From: Cololabis saira
Lineage: Eukaryota; Chordata; Actinopteri; Beloniformes; Belonidae
Direction: 5' to 3'
DNA: 64,000 bases
Assembly: GCF_033807715.1 (NCBI RefSeq)
Contig: NC_084599.1
Location: 27,688,125-27,752,124 of the forward strand
In this document: piece after piece, positions 34,976 to 46,045 of the stretch
Layout of the letters: each line of letters begins with the position of its first letter
Numbering within the stretch: the first letter of the stretch is position 1
The notes under the pieces: generated by a model
What the model was told of the DNA's origin: nothing
Databases searched by the model: none
Seen by the model: only the letters and a program-made list of their open reading frames with translations
Translations under genes and position numbers: made by a program

Positions 34976-35964
34976 GGGATCCACACTGAAGTAACTGATA
35001 CTGTGTTCAGAGAACTTTTTTAGGAGAGATTCTCTGTTACCATGACGATCAAATTATGCCCCATCCAGACAGCTATGAATCTTAAGATCTATGTCGTAAG
35101 TACATTGTGGCTTAAATGTTACTAGAGTTAGCAAGTTTTGATGCTGTGACATTTAACAGGAAAAGCGTTAACTTTCAATTCCCAGCAGAAGTAACACTTC
35201 AGTATCACATGGTCGCCATACAAAGATTGCTACAAACCCGAAATGACTGGCTTTTTTTTACATTTCAAACTATGTTACTTCTAAGCATAAATTATTAAGA
35301 AATAAAACTTTGCATAAATCCATGAAACTTTGAGTAGTTTGTCTTTGTTACATTTTTACAAGCAGTTTACTCATAAAGTCATTGTAAGAACAAAAAAAAA
35401 TGTTTATATGTTTTTATTTGAATAAAATAAATAAACTTGTCATATAGTAAAAGTGATGAATACTATTTTGGTTGCATGTTTTACAATTACATGATGACAA
35501 CAATTTTTAGAATTTGGGGACATTTTGAAGAAAAGTTATTTAGAGCAGTGTTATATGGTAGTACAGTCAGGTTTAAGAAACAAATTATGTAGTGCTGGAA
35601 AGCAACCATCATCCAACATCCAGTCAAAGTTACCTTACTATAATTAAACGTCAAGCCAACGTAAACCCAATTTTAAAATCTATATCATAATCCAATTACA
35701 ATCAAATGTTGAAATACAATATTGTTCCAACCTCACACTAACTTCAGGTGTCTACTTCAGGTGTTTGCTATTGGTGGCAATGATGAACCAATCAGAGAAC
35801 ACAGTACAGTTACCTCTGCCACTTTTTGTGGATTTGTGGAAGACAAATTATGGAAAATGTGAGTGTATTTTTCTGTATTTGTTAAAACTGAATTATATTC
35901 TGAGTCATTGTGAATAAGGTGAATAAAATTTGACTCACCAGACTGTTTTGTTTCAGTTTATGTG
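34976..35964. other. non-coding DNA, nothing recognised
   Basis: AT-rich; no supported gene or repeat. Confidence 0.45.
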
Positions 35965-36070
35965 TTTTATCATGTGCCTTATAACCCAGTGCACCTTGTA
36001 TGAAAATAGAATCCGTTTATTGATTTTGCACTTTATAATGCAGTGCTAATGGTCTGCAAAATACGGTACC
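35965..36070. repeat. fragment of a 'CTTATAACCCAGTGCACCTTGTA...AAAATACGGTA' element
   Basis: GCCTTATAACCCAGTGCACC, then CACTTTATAATGCAGTGC and AAAATACGGTA, match the remembered pattern of a common vertebrate and fish MITE. No intact ends or target duplication were found. Confidence 0.45.
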
Positions 36071-36266
36071 ATAAACTGACACACACTGGCAGCTGGTTCT
36101 AGAAGAGATGGACCTGATAACTGAAGACTTTGATCCCATTCTACTTTTTGAAACTATAGAAACCACAAGTAAACCTAATTTCCTGCTTGGAAATTATGGA
36201 ACTATGAGGTCTTTAAGATATGATGGAGCTTGGTAAGTAAAAGCTGTTTATGTGAGGAGAAGAATT

Positions 36267-36560
36267 TCAAGTTATATTCTGGATTTTATAGGTAGTTCTC
36301 AGCAGAACCCCTAGTTGCAGCATTTTGGATGAGCTGGACTTTTTTTTTTTAGACATTTTTGGGCAAACCGATAATAAAGAATTACAATAATCTAATTTTG
36401 AAGTAACAAATACATTGATTAGTTTTTCTGCATCAGTCTGGGATTGAATGTTCTTAATTTTAGCAATATTACGAAAGTAAAAAAAGGCGGTCCTAGAAAC
36501 CTGTTTAACATGTGTTCCCAAATGTAGTAGTTGAGGCCAAAGTAATGCCATCTAGAGTAT
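36267..36560 (-). pseudogene. L2/CR1-like LINE fragment, C-terminal part of the RT protein
   Basis: On the minus strand the frame 36,551-36,267 contains VSRTAFFYFRNIAKIKNIQS, DAEKLINVFVTSKLDYCNSL and LLSVCPK. The pattern RTAFFHLRNIAK...DAEKL...FVTSRLDYCNSLL is typical of the region downstream of the reverse transcriptase core in L2/CR1-group LINEs. The end of the frame after MLQLGVLL drifts through a poly(A)-induced Lys run, indicating indel decay. Both ends of the element are missing. Another piece of such a protein lies at 63,790-63,905. Confidence 0.75.
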
Positions 36561-39500
36561 TCACATAGCTATGCAATATGTTCCTGATGCATGCAGGTCC
36601 AAATACAACAACTTCACTTTTATCTGAACTTAGCTGGAGAAAGGTTTGAGTTAATTTTTAGGTGACATTAAAAAAGTGATTCATTAGATTAATTAATTAC
36701 AGATCTTAATAAGTGTTTTTACTCAGGCTTTTAAGAAAGACCAGGAGCAGACTTGCCATTAGATGAAAGCAAATACGTAAAAATGTACGTTAACTATTAC
36801 CTTCAGTGGGAAGGAAATATGGGTTATGTCTCAGACGAACTCTGCTTATATGTGTAACTCCAGACGGGCGTCAGATTGCACACTCCCTGATTAACTGAGA
36901 ATCTTTAAAATTACTGAGATAGTGTGGACCATTGGGTCTTAAGATGTAGTTGGCCAATCTTGGCATTGTTATTATTTTCTGAATATGTCTTCAAAAATGT
37001 TTTATATGTGTGTGAAATTTATGACATCGCTGCAACAATGATGACACTATGCATTCTAAGGTCTGAGTGCCTTATTGAAAATCAGTGAGAAATACGTTTG
37101 GAAATCGTACTGTTCAGGTACACGAAGGCAATTCAGTCTGGTTTCTGAAATTCTAACCCACACTCTCACTCTTCATTTCAAAAATAGAATGGTCTGTCGT
37201 GAGAAAAGTTGAAGACACATTTTCACTTATCGTACAAACTTCAATAGTTGCTTAGCAACAACATTCGTTAGATTTGTTTGATGAAAGGATGCTTACAAGT
37301 AGGACGAAAGCTGAGAAGGTCTGAATGGTCAAGACTACACTTTTTAAAAAACATGAACAGTTGCAATTTTCAGATAATCAGGAATTGATCTACAAGACAA
37401 GTAGGTGTTTGCAGTAAACAAAGGCTGATAAAAATCAAGAGCTTCAAAGAAGAGACTTATGAGAAGAATATCAAAGGGGCTGGAGGCAGCTCTCATGTGG
37501 TTTCTTGGACCAAATAAGCTGTACAGACTAACATGAGAGGATTTTTCATGTAAAACATTTATATAAGTAGGTAATTTGATACAAAATATTTACAAGCAAT
37601 GATTGATGTGTTTAATAGAGAATTATTTGAACTCTACTAAAAGGGAAATGAAACGCCAAAGTCTTGAATGAAGGTAGGAAAAAGCAATGGCTAGAGTTTA
37701 CATGGTGGTGGGAGAGTTAGGAGATGGTTGAGACAGCGGTGGTGGAATTCGGAAATCGAAGATAGAGATGTGGTGCAGGATTTTGAAAGATGATCTGAAA
37801 GTTGGAATGACAGAATTGATATTTAAGGAACAGGGACTGCGGACTGTTTGGCTCAGAGACAGTAACAAAAAAATATTGGATGAGGCCTGTGTTGTGTTAA
37901 TTGAGGATGGAATTATTCAGACAGTTTGGGAAAGCAAACGTGATAAATAGAAAAGAGCTGCAGGAATATTGAGCACTCAGAAAGACAGAGAACAAACATT
38001 TTTCATTGAACTCACACACTTTTTTATTTTGATTTTTTTTTATTTTTCACTTAAAATGGCAGCAAATGCAAGCTGTTTACTGGTTCCTTCTAAAATGTGT
38101 TTATAAATGTTTTAAATGAGAAATGAGGTGTGGACTGTGGAGGTATTTGGATGCTTTATATTCCATGTCGTTGGTTTGGCCGGGGAATCAGTACTTCGGT
38201 CCGAACCATCAAATTAACATCAAGAAACATACACAAAGCACTTAAAGTTGGTAGCCCCGCCTTTTACAGCTTGTTAAGATTCAATGGAATTTCATGATTT
38301 AGGTAAATCATTTTGGTTTCAGAGAGGACAAAGTTTGCTTCAAAAGCTCCAGAAAACATGCAGCTGAAATCAGCTGATTTTATTTCCCTGCAAGATGCAG
38401 GGGAACAAAACCATCCACTAACTTGAAGATTTTGCAGCAGAAGTAAAGTTTTCCCCTCTGAAAAAAGTTTGGTGAGTAGTAATAGAGTGCGGAAGTTAGA
38501 GGACGTCATAACATAGACTGAAAATAGAAATGGTGTGTACAGTGCGATAAATCGTTGCCCATACAGCAGACTTATAATGGCTGTGTGGTGGTGCTGGCGT
38601 ATTGCAGGAGCCCCTGAGAGGCACTTGGCTCATTAGTCTGAGGCATTGAGGGGATGAGTATGTGGGAGACAGTGAACATACGACATGACAAGGCTTTGAT
38701 GCACTGACAGGTAGAGAGCTCATTCTCCAGCTCTTCTCTTGTCATCATTCTGTCTTTGCACTTCGCACACTTTCTCTCATTCTTGGTAAACTCACTAGCA
38801 GATGGATTATTGTTCCCTTTAGGTGTCTTCACTGCTTCCCTCCATGTAAGCCCTGACTGCCTCTCCGAGTGTGTCCCTTTTCTTGCTGCATCTCCTCCTC
38901 GTTTTCTTCTTCTTACTTTTTCTGCTCGTCGCTTCGCCCCCTCACTGTGCTCGATGTGGATATCTATAGTAGAAGCATGACATGACATTCAGATAGGCGA
39001 AGGTGTGAAAATAACAAAAAAAAAAAGAAAAATCTGATAGATGGTTTCTGTGAACATACAGGATCTTCACAAGTTGCGCTTGTCACCATTGCAGTAAGCG
39101 GATATTTAAGTATGCTTGGTTAAAATAGTTGTGGGTGGGCTTATTTGGATTCATCAGATATTAACAAGTGGGAAATAGTGTGAAAAAGCAATCTGTGCCT
39201 ACTATTGTTGGAGGCTAAATTTAGTCAATTCGATCATATCAGATTTAGAGAATGCTGTCATAATTCAGGTTTTTTCTCTGTTTCATGAGTGGAGCTTGAG
39301 CAATTTCTCTATCCTAGTAAAGGCTTTATTAAGTAAGACTCATCACAATCTACTGCAAGTTAAACTGGGTTGAGCGAAAGTATTTATTGCACATTAACTT
39401 TAAGTGACCCTGTAAGCGCCATGTATAGCTTATAGTTTAACTCTTTTATTGCATAATATGCCTTGTTGTTTACAGAGAAGGAATATATTTCAGTTTAAGT

Positions 39501-40017
39501 TTTGAGAGTTATTATTTTATACTTTAGTGATTAATACCTAAATTTCACTACTGAGATTTGTTTGCCTTAACGGTTTCTGTAGTTTGGGCCTGTGGGGCTT
39601 CCGTAGCGGGAGGAAGTGTGGGACTGTGTTTTTTGTGAGTTGATTGAATAAACGAGTGACGGTGGAAAAACAGTGTTTTACCGTTCTGTTGACGGTTCTG
39701 TTGCCGTACTCAACGCGTAAACAATCTCCTGTCGTCATTACCATTCATGAAGTGAGTAAAAAGTTTAGCAAAAGAAGAAAATGTCTAAAGAGTCTAAAGT
39801 CTAAAGATAGTCACTACAAACCCCTTTGCGTAATAACATTAAGGCTACTATACAGCTAGATAACTGTCCTTTCTAAAGAGTCCATAATGGTCTGCTGTTA
39901 CAAAACGGTCTCTGGCTGTTTCCGGCTGCTGCAATATGTTGTCTGGCCAGCCAAAAGTCTGAATTGTGTACTTGGATAAAGTGTATTTTTATTTTAACTT
40001 TCATGCCACATACAGTA
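36561..40017. other. non-coding stretch with one unexplained open frame
   Basis: No transposon or known exon was supported. A 138-codon minus-strand frame at 38,988-38,572 (MSCHASTIDIHIEHSEGAKR) contains a Lys/Arg-rich segment and a CAKCKD...CQC cysteine group; no family recognised. An AATAAA near 39,650 is preceded by CpG-containing sequence of unclear origin. Confidence 0.35.
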
Positions 40018-40441
40018 TGTAACGGAGTGAGGTTTTGGACCCAAATGCAGCAAACGGAGCACACGGCGGTAGTTTGTCTGGTTTGCTTTATTTCCCACAA
40101 CAGGGACGAAGAGCAGGCAGGAATGCAGGACAAGGATCAGGCAGCAATCAGTGTCAGGTTCGGAAGACAAGGTCGGGCACCGGAGAACAGGAGACAAGGC
40201 AGAGTCCAGGAACAGGCAGGGACGGCAACAGGAAGTCAAGGCAGGGAATGCTGGAAGGTCTTGCATCTAGAAGTATAGAGACGATCTGGCCGTGAGTGTG
40301 AAGGAGAGTGGAGCTTTTATGCTGTCTTGATGGCTGAGGAGCTGCAGCTGGGAGAGTTGTTGAAGGGAGGTGGGTGTGGCTGGCAGGTGAGGTGAGCAGG
40401 AGAAAGGTGAGTGGAAAAGTACTGAAGGACCAACCATGACA
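40018..40441 (-). mobile_element. solo LTR, probably Ty3/gypsy-type
   Basis: On the minus strand the 424-bp unit begins TGTCATGG and ends CTCCGTTACA, the TG...CA boundaries of a long terminal repeat. Inside are a TATA-like CATAAAAGC and, downstream, an AATAAA followed by about 60 bp to the end, consistent with U3-R-U5 order. No gag, pol or second LTR is beside it, so it is a solo LTR left by recombination. A clean 5-bp target duplication is not visible (left CAGTA, right ACATA). Open frames across it are not proteins. Confidence 0.7.
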
Positions 40442-41289
40442 ACATATGTACGTAAAGATTAAATGTAGGATATGAACAAATCTAAACAGGAAGGATTGAC
40501 AAGATGTGGCTTATGTTTAAACAATTTACACTCGTCATTAGGCTGCTGGGCACTGACTTCCATCAACCAGGTATGATGGGAAAACTGGCTGCAATGGTAC
40601 AGTGATGGTATCTAAGCAGATGGCAAATGGATTCTTTCAAATATTACTATTTTGGGTTTGTTATCATTTGACCTGCTCAGCATGTGTGCTATGTCCCTCC
40701 AAGTGGAACACTTGCTGAGATCGGGAGGTACTTCTCAGGAACCCTTTGACTTATTTGAGTTATTGATCCCTACTGTATATGGAATCTTCACAGCCAATAT
40801 AATCAATAGGCAATTGACAAATACTCATTAGTTCAAGCATTATCCAGTCAGAGTAAAAAAAAGGTTTCTCCAAGATGGCAAATCTATTTTTTGTAAACTT
40901 CTCCCAGAAACAATTGTAGAGATCTAAAGTTATTTTGATTTCACAGAAAGCAATGACATTGCATTAATCAAATGGAGTTTTGCACCTAAATATGATTTAT
41001 GAGAATGAAACAAAGCAAAGATAAAACTGAAATCTGAGTTTTATTGTAGAAAGTGAAGTTGGTGTTGCACATAAAGACTTGTTTTGTTGCATATAGCAGC
41101 TGCTAACAAGTTCAGTCCTTTTCTATTGGAACTGTACTGTTGTTTAAGTGAAAATGATCTTTGTTGGCTTAAAAGGTGATCTTTTACCCATCCTTGTGCT
41201 GTGCTTCATGTGTATATTCTATCATGCCAAGCACAAATATTAAAAAATGTAGAAATGGCCCTGTGAACACTGCACGTATGCTGTTAGTG
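40442..41289. other. non-coding DNA, nothing recognised
   Basis: No supported gene or repeat. Confidence 0.45.
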
Positions 41290-42144
41290 CAGTGTTTCTC
41301 AATCCTGGTCCTCGTGGGCCCCTGTCATGCACGTTTTAGATGTTTCCCTGCACCAACACACCTGATTCTAATTAATGGTCCTCATTCGCTTGTCACCAAG
41401 GTCTGCACAAGTCTGTTGATGACACAGGTACTTGTATCACGGTGTGTTGAAGCAGGGTAGCATCTAATGGCGCTTTTCCACTAGTACCTACTCAGCCCGA
41501 CTCGCCTCGGGACGGCTCGTCACGCCTCGTCCCGGCTCCACCCGCTTTGTCCTCGTTTGTTTTTCCACAGCCAGATGAGAAGTGGGCGGGTAGAGGTGAA
41601 GCTTCTGTGACGTACTCGATTGCGCAACCCCTTTGTTCGTGTCGGCGCAGATGAGAAAATCAGCTGGAGCCGCGAGCGGCTGAGAGTAAAACAGAGCGCC
41701 TGTGGATCTGATCGTTCCTTATCGCCCATCTACATCCCTTTTTTAATTATCTCGTCAACCACCAGGTTTATGAACATCTGCACCTCAGAGTTGGCTCACC
41801 AAACAGACGTCTGCGCTGTATAATAAAATCGCCGCGAGCCGCCAGTCGTTCTCGCGCTGACTCCCGCTTCCTGATTCAAACGTCTGACGGCCGCGCCCCC
41901 CAACCAATCAGTGGCGTGTAGAGTGATGTCGTCAGATCCAGGGCCGACTCAGCACGCTTAGAACCTCAGCAGCCTCGCTTCAGAAAAAGTATTTGCTTGG
42001 CACGGCTCCACCCGCCTCGGCCCGTATTGGAAAAGCGCAAGACGGGGGCATGGCGGGTAGAAGCGCGCTGAGTAGGTACTAGGGGAAAAGGGCCATAAAA
42101 CATGCAGGACAGGGGCCCACAAGGACCAGGATTGAGAAACACTG
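41290..42144. mobile_element. hAT-type non-autonomous element, interrupted by a nested MITE
   Basis: Inverted ends of at least 35 bp: CAGTGTTTCTCAATCCTGG at 41,290 and its complement ending at 42,144, continuing with GTCCTCGTGGGCCCCTGTC. Flanks are TGTTAGTG (41,282-41,289) and TCTTAGTG (42,145-42,152), an 8-bp duplication with one mismatch, as made by hAT transposases. The internal phrase ACACACCTGATTC and the inverted GTTTTAGATGTTTCCCTGC arm belong to it. The Harbinger-like element at 41,468-42,095 splits its right arm; without that insertion it is about 224 bp. Confidence 0.85.
41468..42095. mobile_element. Harbinger-like non-autonomous element, copy 2, nested in hAT element
   Basis: TGGCGCTTTTCCACTAGTAC at the left and GTACTAGGGGAAAAGGGCCA at the right are inverted repeats, flanked by TAA (41,465-41,467 and 42,096-42,098). 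It interrupts the CATCTAAAACATG arm of the surrounding hAT element, so it inserted later. The interior matches copy 1 (34,124) in opposite orientation. Remnants of open frames inside do not resemble a complete transposase. Confidence 0.88.
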
Positions 42145-42502
42145 TCTTAGTGGAGTGTGCAAATTCAAAAACAGCCCTTGTTAGCCTCCGCTGTCAGTGT
42201 TGCATTTCGAAGTGAAGATCTTTCTGGATTTGTGACTTTTTCTTGCTGCTGTTGAGCCACAGTCCGATGTGAACTTACGTATGTGAATTGTGTGATTATG
42301 TGAACAGTGGAGGCCTTGGGTCAGCTTTAAGGCCCAATTCTGGGTCTCGGACTGAGACCAGCCTCAAGTTTATGATACCTGACCGCATGGCTTTGAGAAC
42401 AAAGGAATTTGGAAAAACTCCAAAGCCCAGCAGGGGATCTATAGTATGTTGAGGGGGGCCCGGCCAGGAAAAGCTGCGCATGAGATGATGCGCGCTGTAG
42501 CA
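42145..42502. other. non-coding DNA, nothing recognised
   Basis: No supported gene or repeat. Confidence 0.4.
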
Positions 42503-42660
42503 ACTCATAATGTAATAACGGCTCATAATGTAATAAAATCATGAGCGCATAACGTAATAACGGCTTTGCGCATAATGTAATAACTTATTACATTATGAGC
42601 CTTACTGGCACCGCTCATAATGTAATAACAGCTCATAATGTAATAATGGCTCATATTGTG
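42503..42660. repeat. irregular tandem/inverted array of GCTCATAATGTAATAAC
   Basis: Seven or so copies of an approximately 17-20-bp motif in the + orientation, with one in inverse orientation. At 42,571-42,597, CATAATGTAATAA-C-TTATTACATTATG forms a near-perfect palindrome. Spacing varies, unlike a CRISPR array. Confidence 0.85.
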
Positions 42661-42840
42661 AGAAATCAGCTGTACTATCATAATTTTTACCTCTTAAAGG
42701 TGCAAATAAAGCAAACAGCATGGGTTTCGGCGCATTAGTAAAGTAAATTAGTGAAACCAAGTATTATTTAATAGTAATTGCATTCTCACATTTTATTATG
42801 TAAGATGTATAAAGTTGAGCCACTAGGTGGGACCCATGTT

Positions 42841-43401
42841 TTGTTTTTTTTTAACAATATTTTTTATTGAAGTTCAACAAGCATATCAAAACTTATGTCA
42901 AATTTACAAACTTTTTTTGTTTTACATATATATACACATATATCCCCTAAAAAAATCACACAAACAGTAAAAAAAAAAAAAAAAAAAAGATAAACTAGAC
43001 ATCAAACTAATAAAGTGCTGTAAAATTTAAATAAAAAAGGCAGGATCGTACATTCACATCACCAGTGTAAGTTTTGTTTTGTTATTCAGTGTTATCCATA
43101 TCGTTGGTCAAGAAAGACATAAATGAGTCCCAAACATCCATAAATTCTTTCTGTTTACCCTTGACTATATAAGTCAACCTCTCCAGACCAAGACCCGTCA
43201 TCAGCTCCTTCTTCCACAGTCCAAGTAATGGTGGCTCAACGTTTTTCCAGTGTAGTGCAATCACTCTCCTTGCATGGAGAAGTCCAAAATCTGTCATTTT
43301 TGATTGCTTTGTTGTGTTGATTGTGTCTTTGGGGTATATTCCAAGTATGCAGACTTTTGGCATCAAAGGGATGTTATATTTGGTCATCAATGACAAGCGT
43401 T
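42841..43401 (-). mobile_element. 5'-truncated L1-like LINE insertion with 17-bp target duplication
   Basis: TAGGTGGGACCCATGTT occurs at 42,824-42,840 and again at 43,402-43,418, bracketing the insertion. On the minus strand the copy starts within the C-terminal coding end, continues through a 3' untranslated region with AATAAA, and ends in an A-rich tail (T-rich on + at 42,844-42,865). The target duplication, 5' truncation and A-tail are the signature of target-primed reverse transcription. Confidence 0.9.
43082..43401 (-). pseudogene. C-terminus of L1/Tx1-like ORF2 protein
   Basis: The open minus-strand frame ends at 43,082 and runs unbroken to the 5' truncation at 43,401. It includes LLHARRVIALHWKNVEPPLL and ERLTYIVKGKQKEFMDVWDS. 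The I-x-LHWKN...PP...W...E-x-x-x-T-x-x-x-G-x-x-x-x-F-x-x-x-W pattern is that of the extreme C-terminus of L1-group LINE proteins. The region is about 105 residues long, beyond the RT core, so no catalytic motif is expected here. The uninterrupted frame suggests a fairly young insertion. Confidence 0.75.
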
Positions 43402-43680
43402 TAGGTGGGACCCATGTTAGTTATTTTGGGCCTTTGCGAATGCCATGCTAACTTCCATTGTTTGATTGTTGCAGATAAGCAGTGCTATTTGTGAACTCCA
43501 AAATTCAATTAATATCTTTGTTAAACCAAGCCATCCACCTTATGTCTTAGCTGGCAGCTGAATTTTCATGTACAAGCCCTGTGGAGAAAAAAGAAAAGTA
43601 GCTAATCTACCACAGTCCCCAGTAAACCACACAAAAAATGAATGTTGATTTAATTCTTTATCCACCTCATTCCTAGCCCC

Positions 43681-44606
43681 ATGAGGCTTTGCGTGATTTA
43701 TGGGCGCGACTTCAGGCGTGTACCGAAACCAGCGTTTGTTTACATGCTAAGTGTATGCGCTAACCCTCTTTCTCCGAGCGTTGGGGAACACCACCTGTCA
43801 CAGCTCAAACGGGACAATATCATCATACCTCTGCCTACTGCTATTGAGGGATGGGAGGACGACCTGAAGAAGTGAAGAAATGCTTAGAAGATGGGAAGTA
43901 TCTCATTCTTCCCAATGGGCAAAGTGGATACTACCTCCAGGTGGGTAAATATTGTTACTTATAATCTATTAACTAATGTGACAGGCACTTGTGAACCTTC
44001 ATTAAGACAAACTGTAAGCCATATTTTACATTTATTCTTTCAGGTCCAGCTGACAATGATGTGCCTGGGGCTGCAAGCTGGTTATCTGGACACCAACTGA
44101 GCACCTGGAGTTCCAAATTTCATTTCACAAAAGCCCCTTTCACACAGCCAGTTCGAGGCGGGAACGTTGCGCCTTTAAGCCGCCTCGCTGTTCTGTGTGA
44201 AAGTCACGGAGGCGGAATGGGGGGGCCAAGTGGCCCCACCAATAAGCCGGCAGCGGAGGTAGTCACAGAGCCGTCACAGAGACGAAACGGGGTATGTGTG
44301 AATGACACAGCCGGCATGCCGCTGACATGACGGTCGGACTGATGCTGTCGTCACGCCTCTGATTGCGGAACGCCGGCATGCTGTGTGAATTTACAGACGG
44401 GAGCGGCGTTATGCCGGCGTTGTATGGTTCTGTGTGAACCAACAAAGGCGGCGTATTGGCAGGACTTCTTTACACCAATATTGCGGAATCTCTGTGTGAA
44501 AGGGGCTAAAGACTTTACAGATACACACATGAAACACCTCCAGAACCTTTCACACATGCTTCCAACATTGGTAGATGAACTAACTAGTTCACTGAAACCT
44601 TTTTAG
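43681..44606 (+). pseudogene. YqaJ-nuclease-like gene, C-terminal part (ISL2EU-type), with intron, split by a MITE
   Basis: YqaJ-type nucleases are lambda-exonuclease-fold enzymes; ISL2EU transposons carry one beside their THAP transposase. Here CLEDGKYLILPNGQSGYYLQ (about 43,882-43,940) ends at CAG|GTGGGT. A 103-bp intron (43,941-44,043) with a TTTATTCTTTCAG acceptor follows, then VQLTMMCLGL. The YY-x-Q-x-Q-x-x-M spacing is the family's Q-rich motif. After a one-frame slip come KLVIWTPTEHLEFQISF and, beyond the inserted element, KDFTDTHMKHLQNL and a stop at 44,606. Frameshifts near 43,875 and 44,070 and the MITE at 44,132-44,507 make it dead. The open frame 43,681-43,875 just upstream may be part of the same gene but is not recognisable alone. 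Confidence 0.6.
44132..44507. mobile_element. MITE with AGCCCCTTTCACACAG ends
   Basis: Perfect inverted termini AGCCCCTTTCACACAG at 44,132 and CTGTGTGAAAGGGGCT ending at 44,507, flanked by AAA on both sides (44,129-44,131 and 44,508-44,510). The GC-rich interior, with repeated GCCGGC and TGTGTGAA words, contrasts with its flanks. It splits a decayed YqaJ-like reading frame, and removing one AAA plus the element puts the two halves in frame. A 3-bp duplication is compatible with Harbinger-type insertion. Confidence 0.88.
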
Positions 44607-44607
44607 A

Positions 44608-46045
44608 TACTTTTCTTTTTCAAGTCTTACTTTTGTGACATCAATACTAGTCACAATCCCCTATTACTGAAGAGATATACTCAGAAAGTTGTGAGTAGAA
44701 ATGTAAAAGGGGATATTCGAGTAAAAAGGATTGAGTGTTTTCGTTCAGTCACAAACTCTTAAGCCATATTTTTGTTCCAACCTTTGTTCACAGTAATTCA
44801 AATCCAAATCTCAATATATAAACACATTTAGTGAGGCCCCAGATTTGATCCAGATAGAAAATTGTACACATTGTGTAAGCTAGTCATAGGGGGAAGTTTC
44901 GGGTAATAAAAAGTGTCTTGGACGTGTCTTGGTTTAAGTTTTAGGAATTTCAACTTGAGATTCCCCTTTCTCAAACTATTCTCAGATCTACCACATGAAT
45001 GTCTGCAATTTTATTCAAACTCATGATCTTTTTTCTTCTTCACGTAAAATCCATAAAGGTGATATGGTTCCTATTTCCCTGTGAGAAGTAGCAGAACATT
45101 TTCTGGGGCATCAAGGAAGTAGATAGAAAACACAGTTTCGAAGCACGGCGGGAAAAACAAAAAATCTCATACTGCAATAAAACTAATGGATGCAAACAAG
45201 CAAAGAATGAAATATGCACCATCAAAATGACTTTTAATTAAAAAATACATCCTGACCACATTGAACATTATGATATGAAGCTTTTTATTTTTGGACACAA
45301 AAGAAAAAGACTATGACTCAGTGAGTTGGACTACAGCTCATCAGTGTATTATCACTCAACCTCTGCCTTTTCCTTCTGCTCCAGCACAACTGCCTGCAGA
45401 ACAGCATCTGTCTCACACTGCTGCTTTGATAAGATCTGACTTAACCTTGGGAAAGTGCACCACCTCCAACAATAACAGTACCTTGTCACAACTACACAAC
45501 ATCACCTCAGGGGCGTAAGGGTACGGTTAGGATGGGAGAGGGCTCTAGATACGGTTTAGTTTTGAGCTTGAATGTATCATGCAGCATTTAGTTCAGCATC
45601 ATTTCCTTTAAATGGATTCTAGTGAATATTAAGTAGGAAAAAACTTGCTAACCAGAAACCGGTTACTGAAACAGAGACTGAGCTACATTTAGAGAATACA
45701 TATGAAAGAAAAATAAATACTAGCTGAAATTACACAAATTATTATTAGTGTTAACTACAGTATGTCATAGCAAAAAGGATGATTTGTGAGTCTGAAGGGT
45801 ACTTGGATTTTTCTAAAATTTGCTCCATATAGAAACATCTAAATAAGAATAATTGGAAAATATTTAATTCCAGCTGGGGCCTTTCTGTGGAGTTTGTATG
45901 CTTTTTCTGTTCTTCTGCAGGTTTTTTCCAGGAACTCTCCTGCAGTCTAAAAACAAAACAAAAAAAAAAAAAACTTGCCCTCTCAAAAGAACATGCCACT
46001 TTAGTTTAAATTAACAAATTTGAATCTGAAGAAAACAAAGGACTC
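44608..46045. other. non-coding DNA, nothing recognised
   Basis: No supported gene or repeat; a poly(A) run at about 45,957-45,974 directly precedes the LINE scrap. Confidence 0.45.

Noticed and set aside
42503..42660. CRISPR-like array
   Set aside because: Spacers are short and irregular, one unit is inverted, and the genome is vertebrate.
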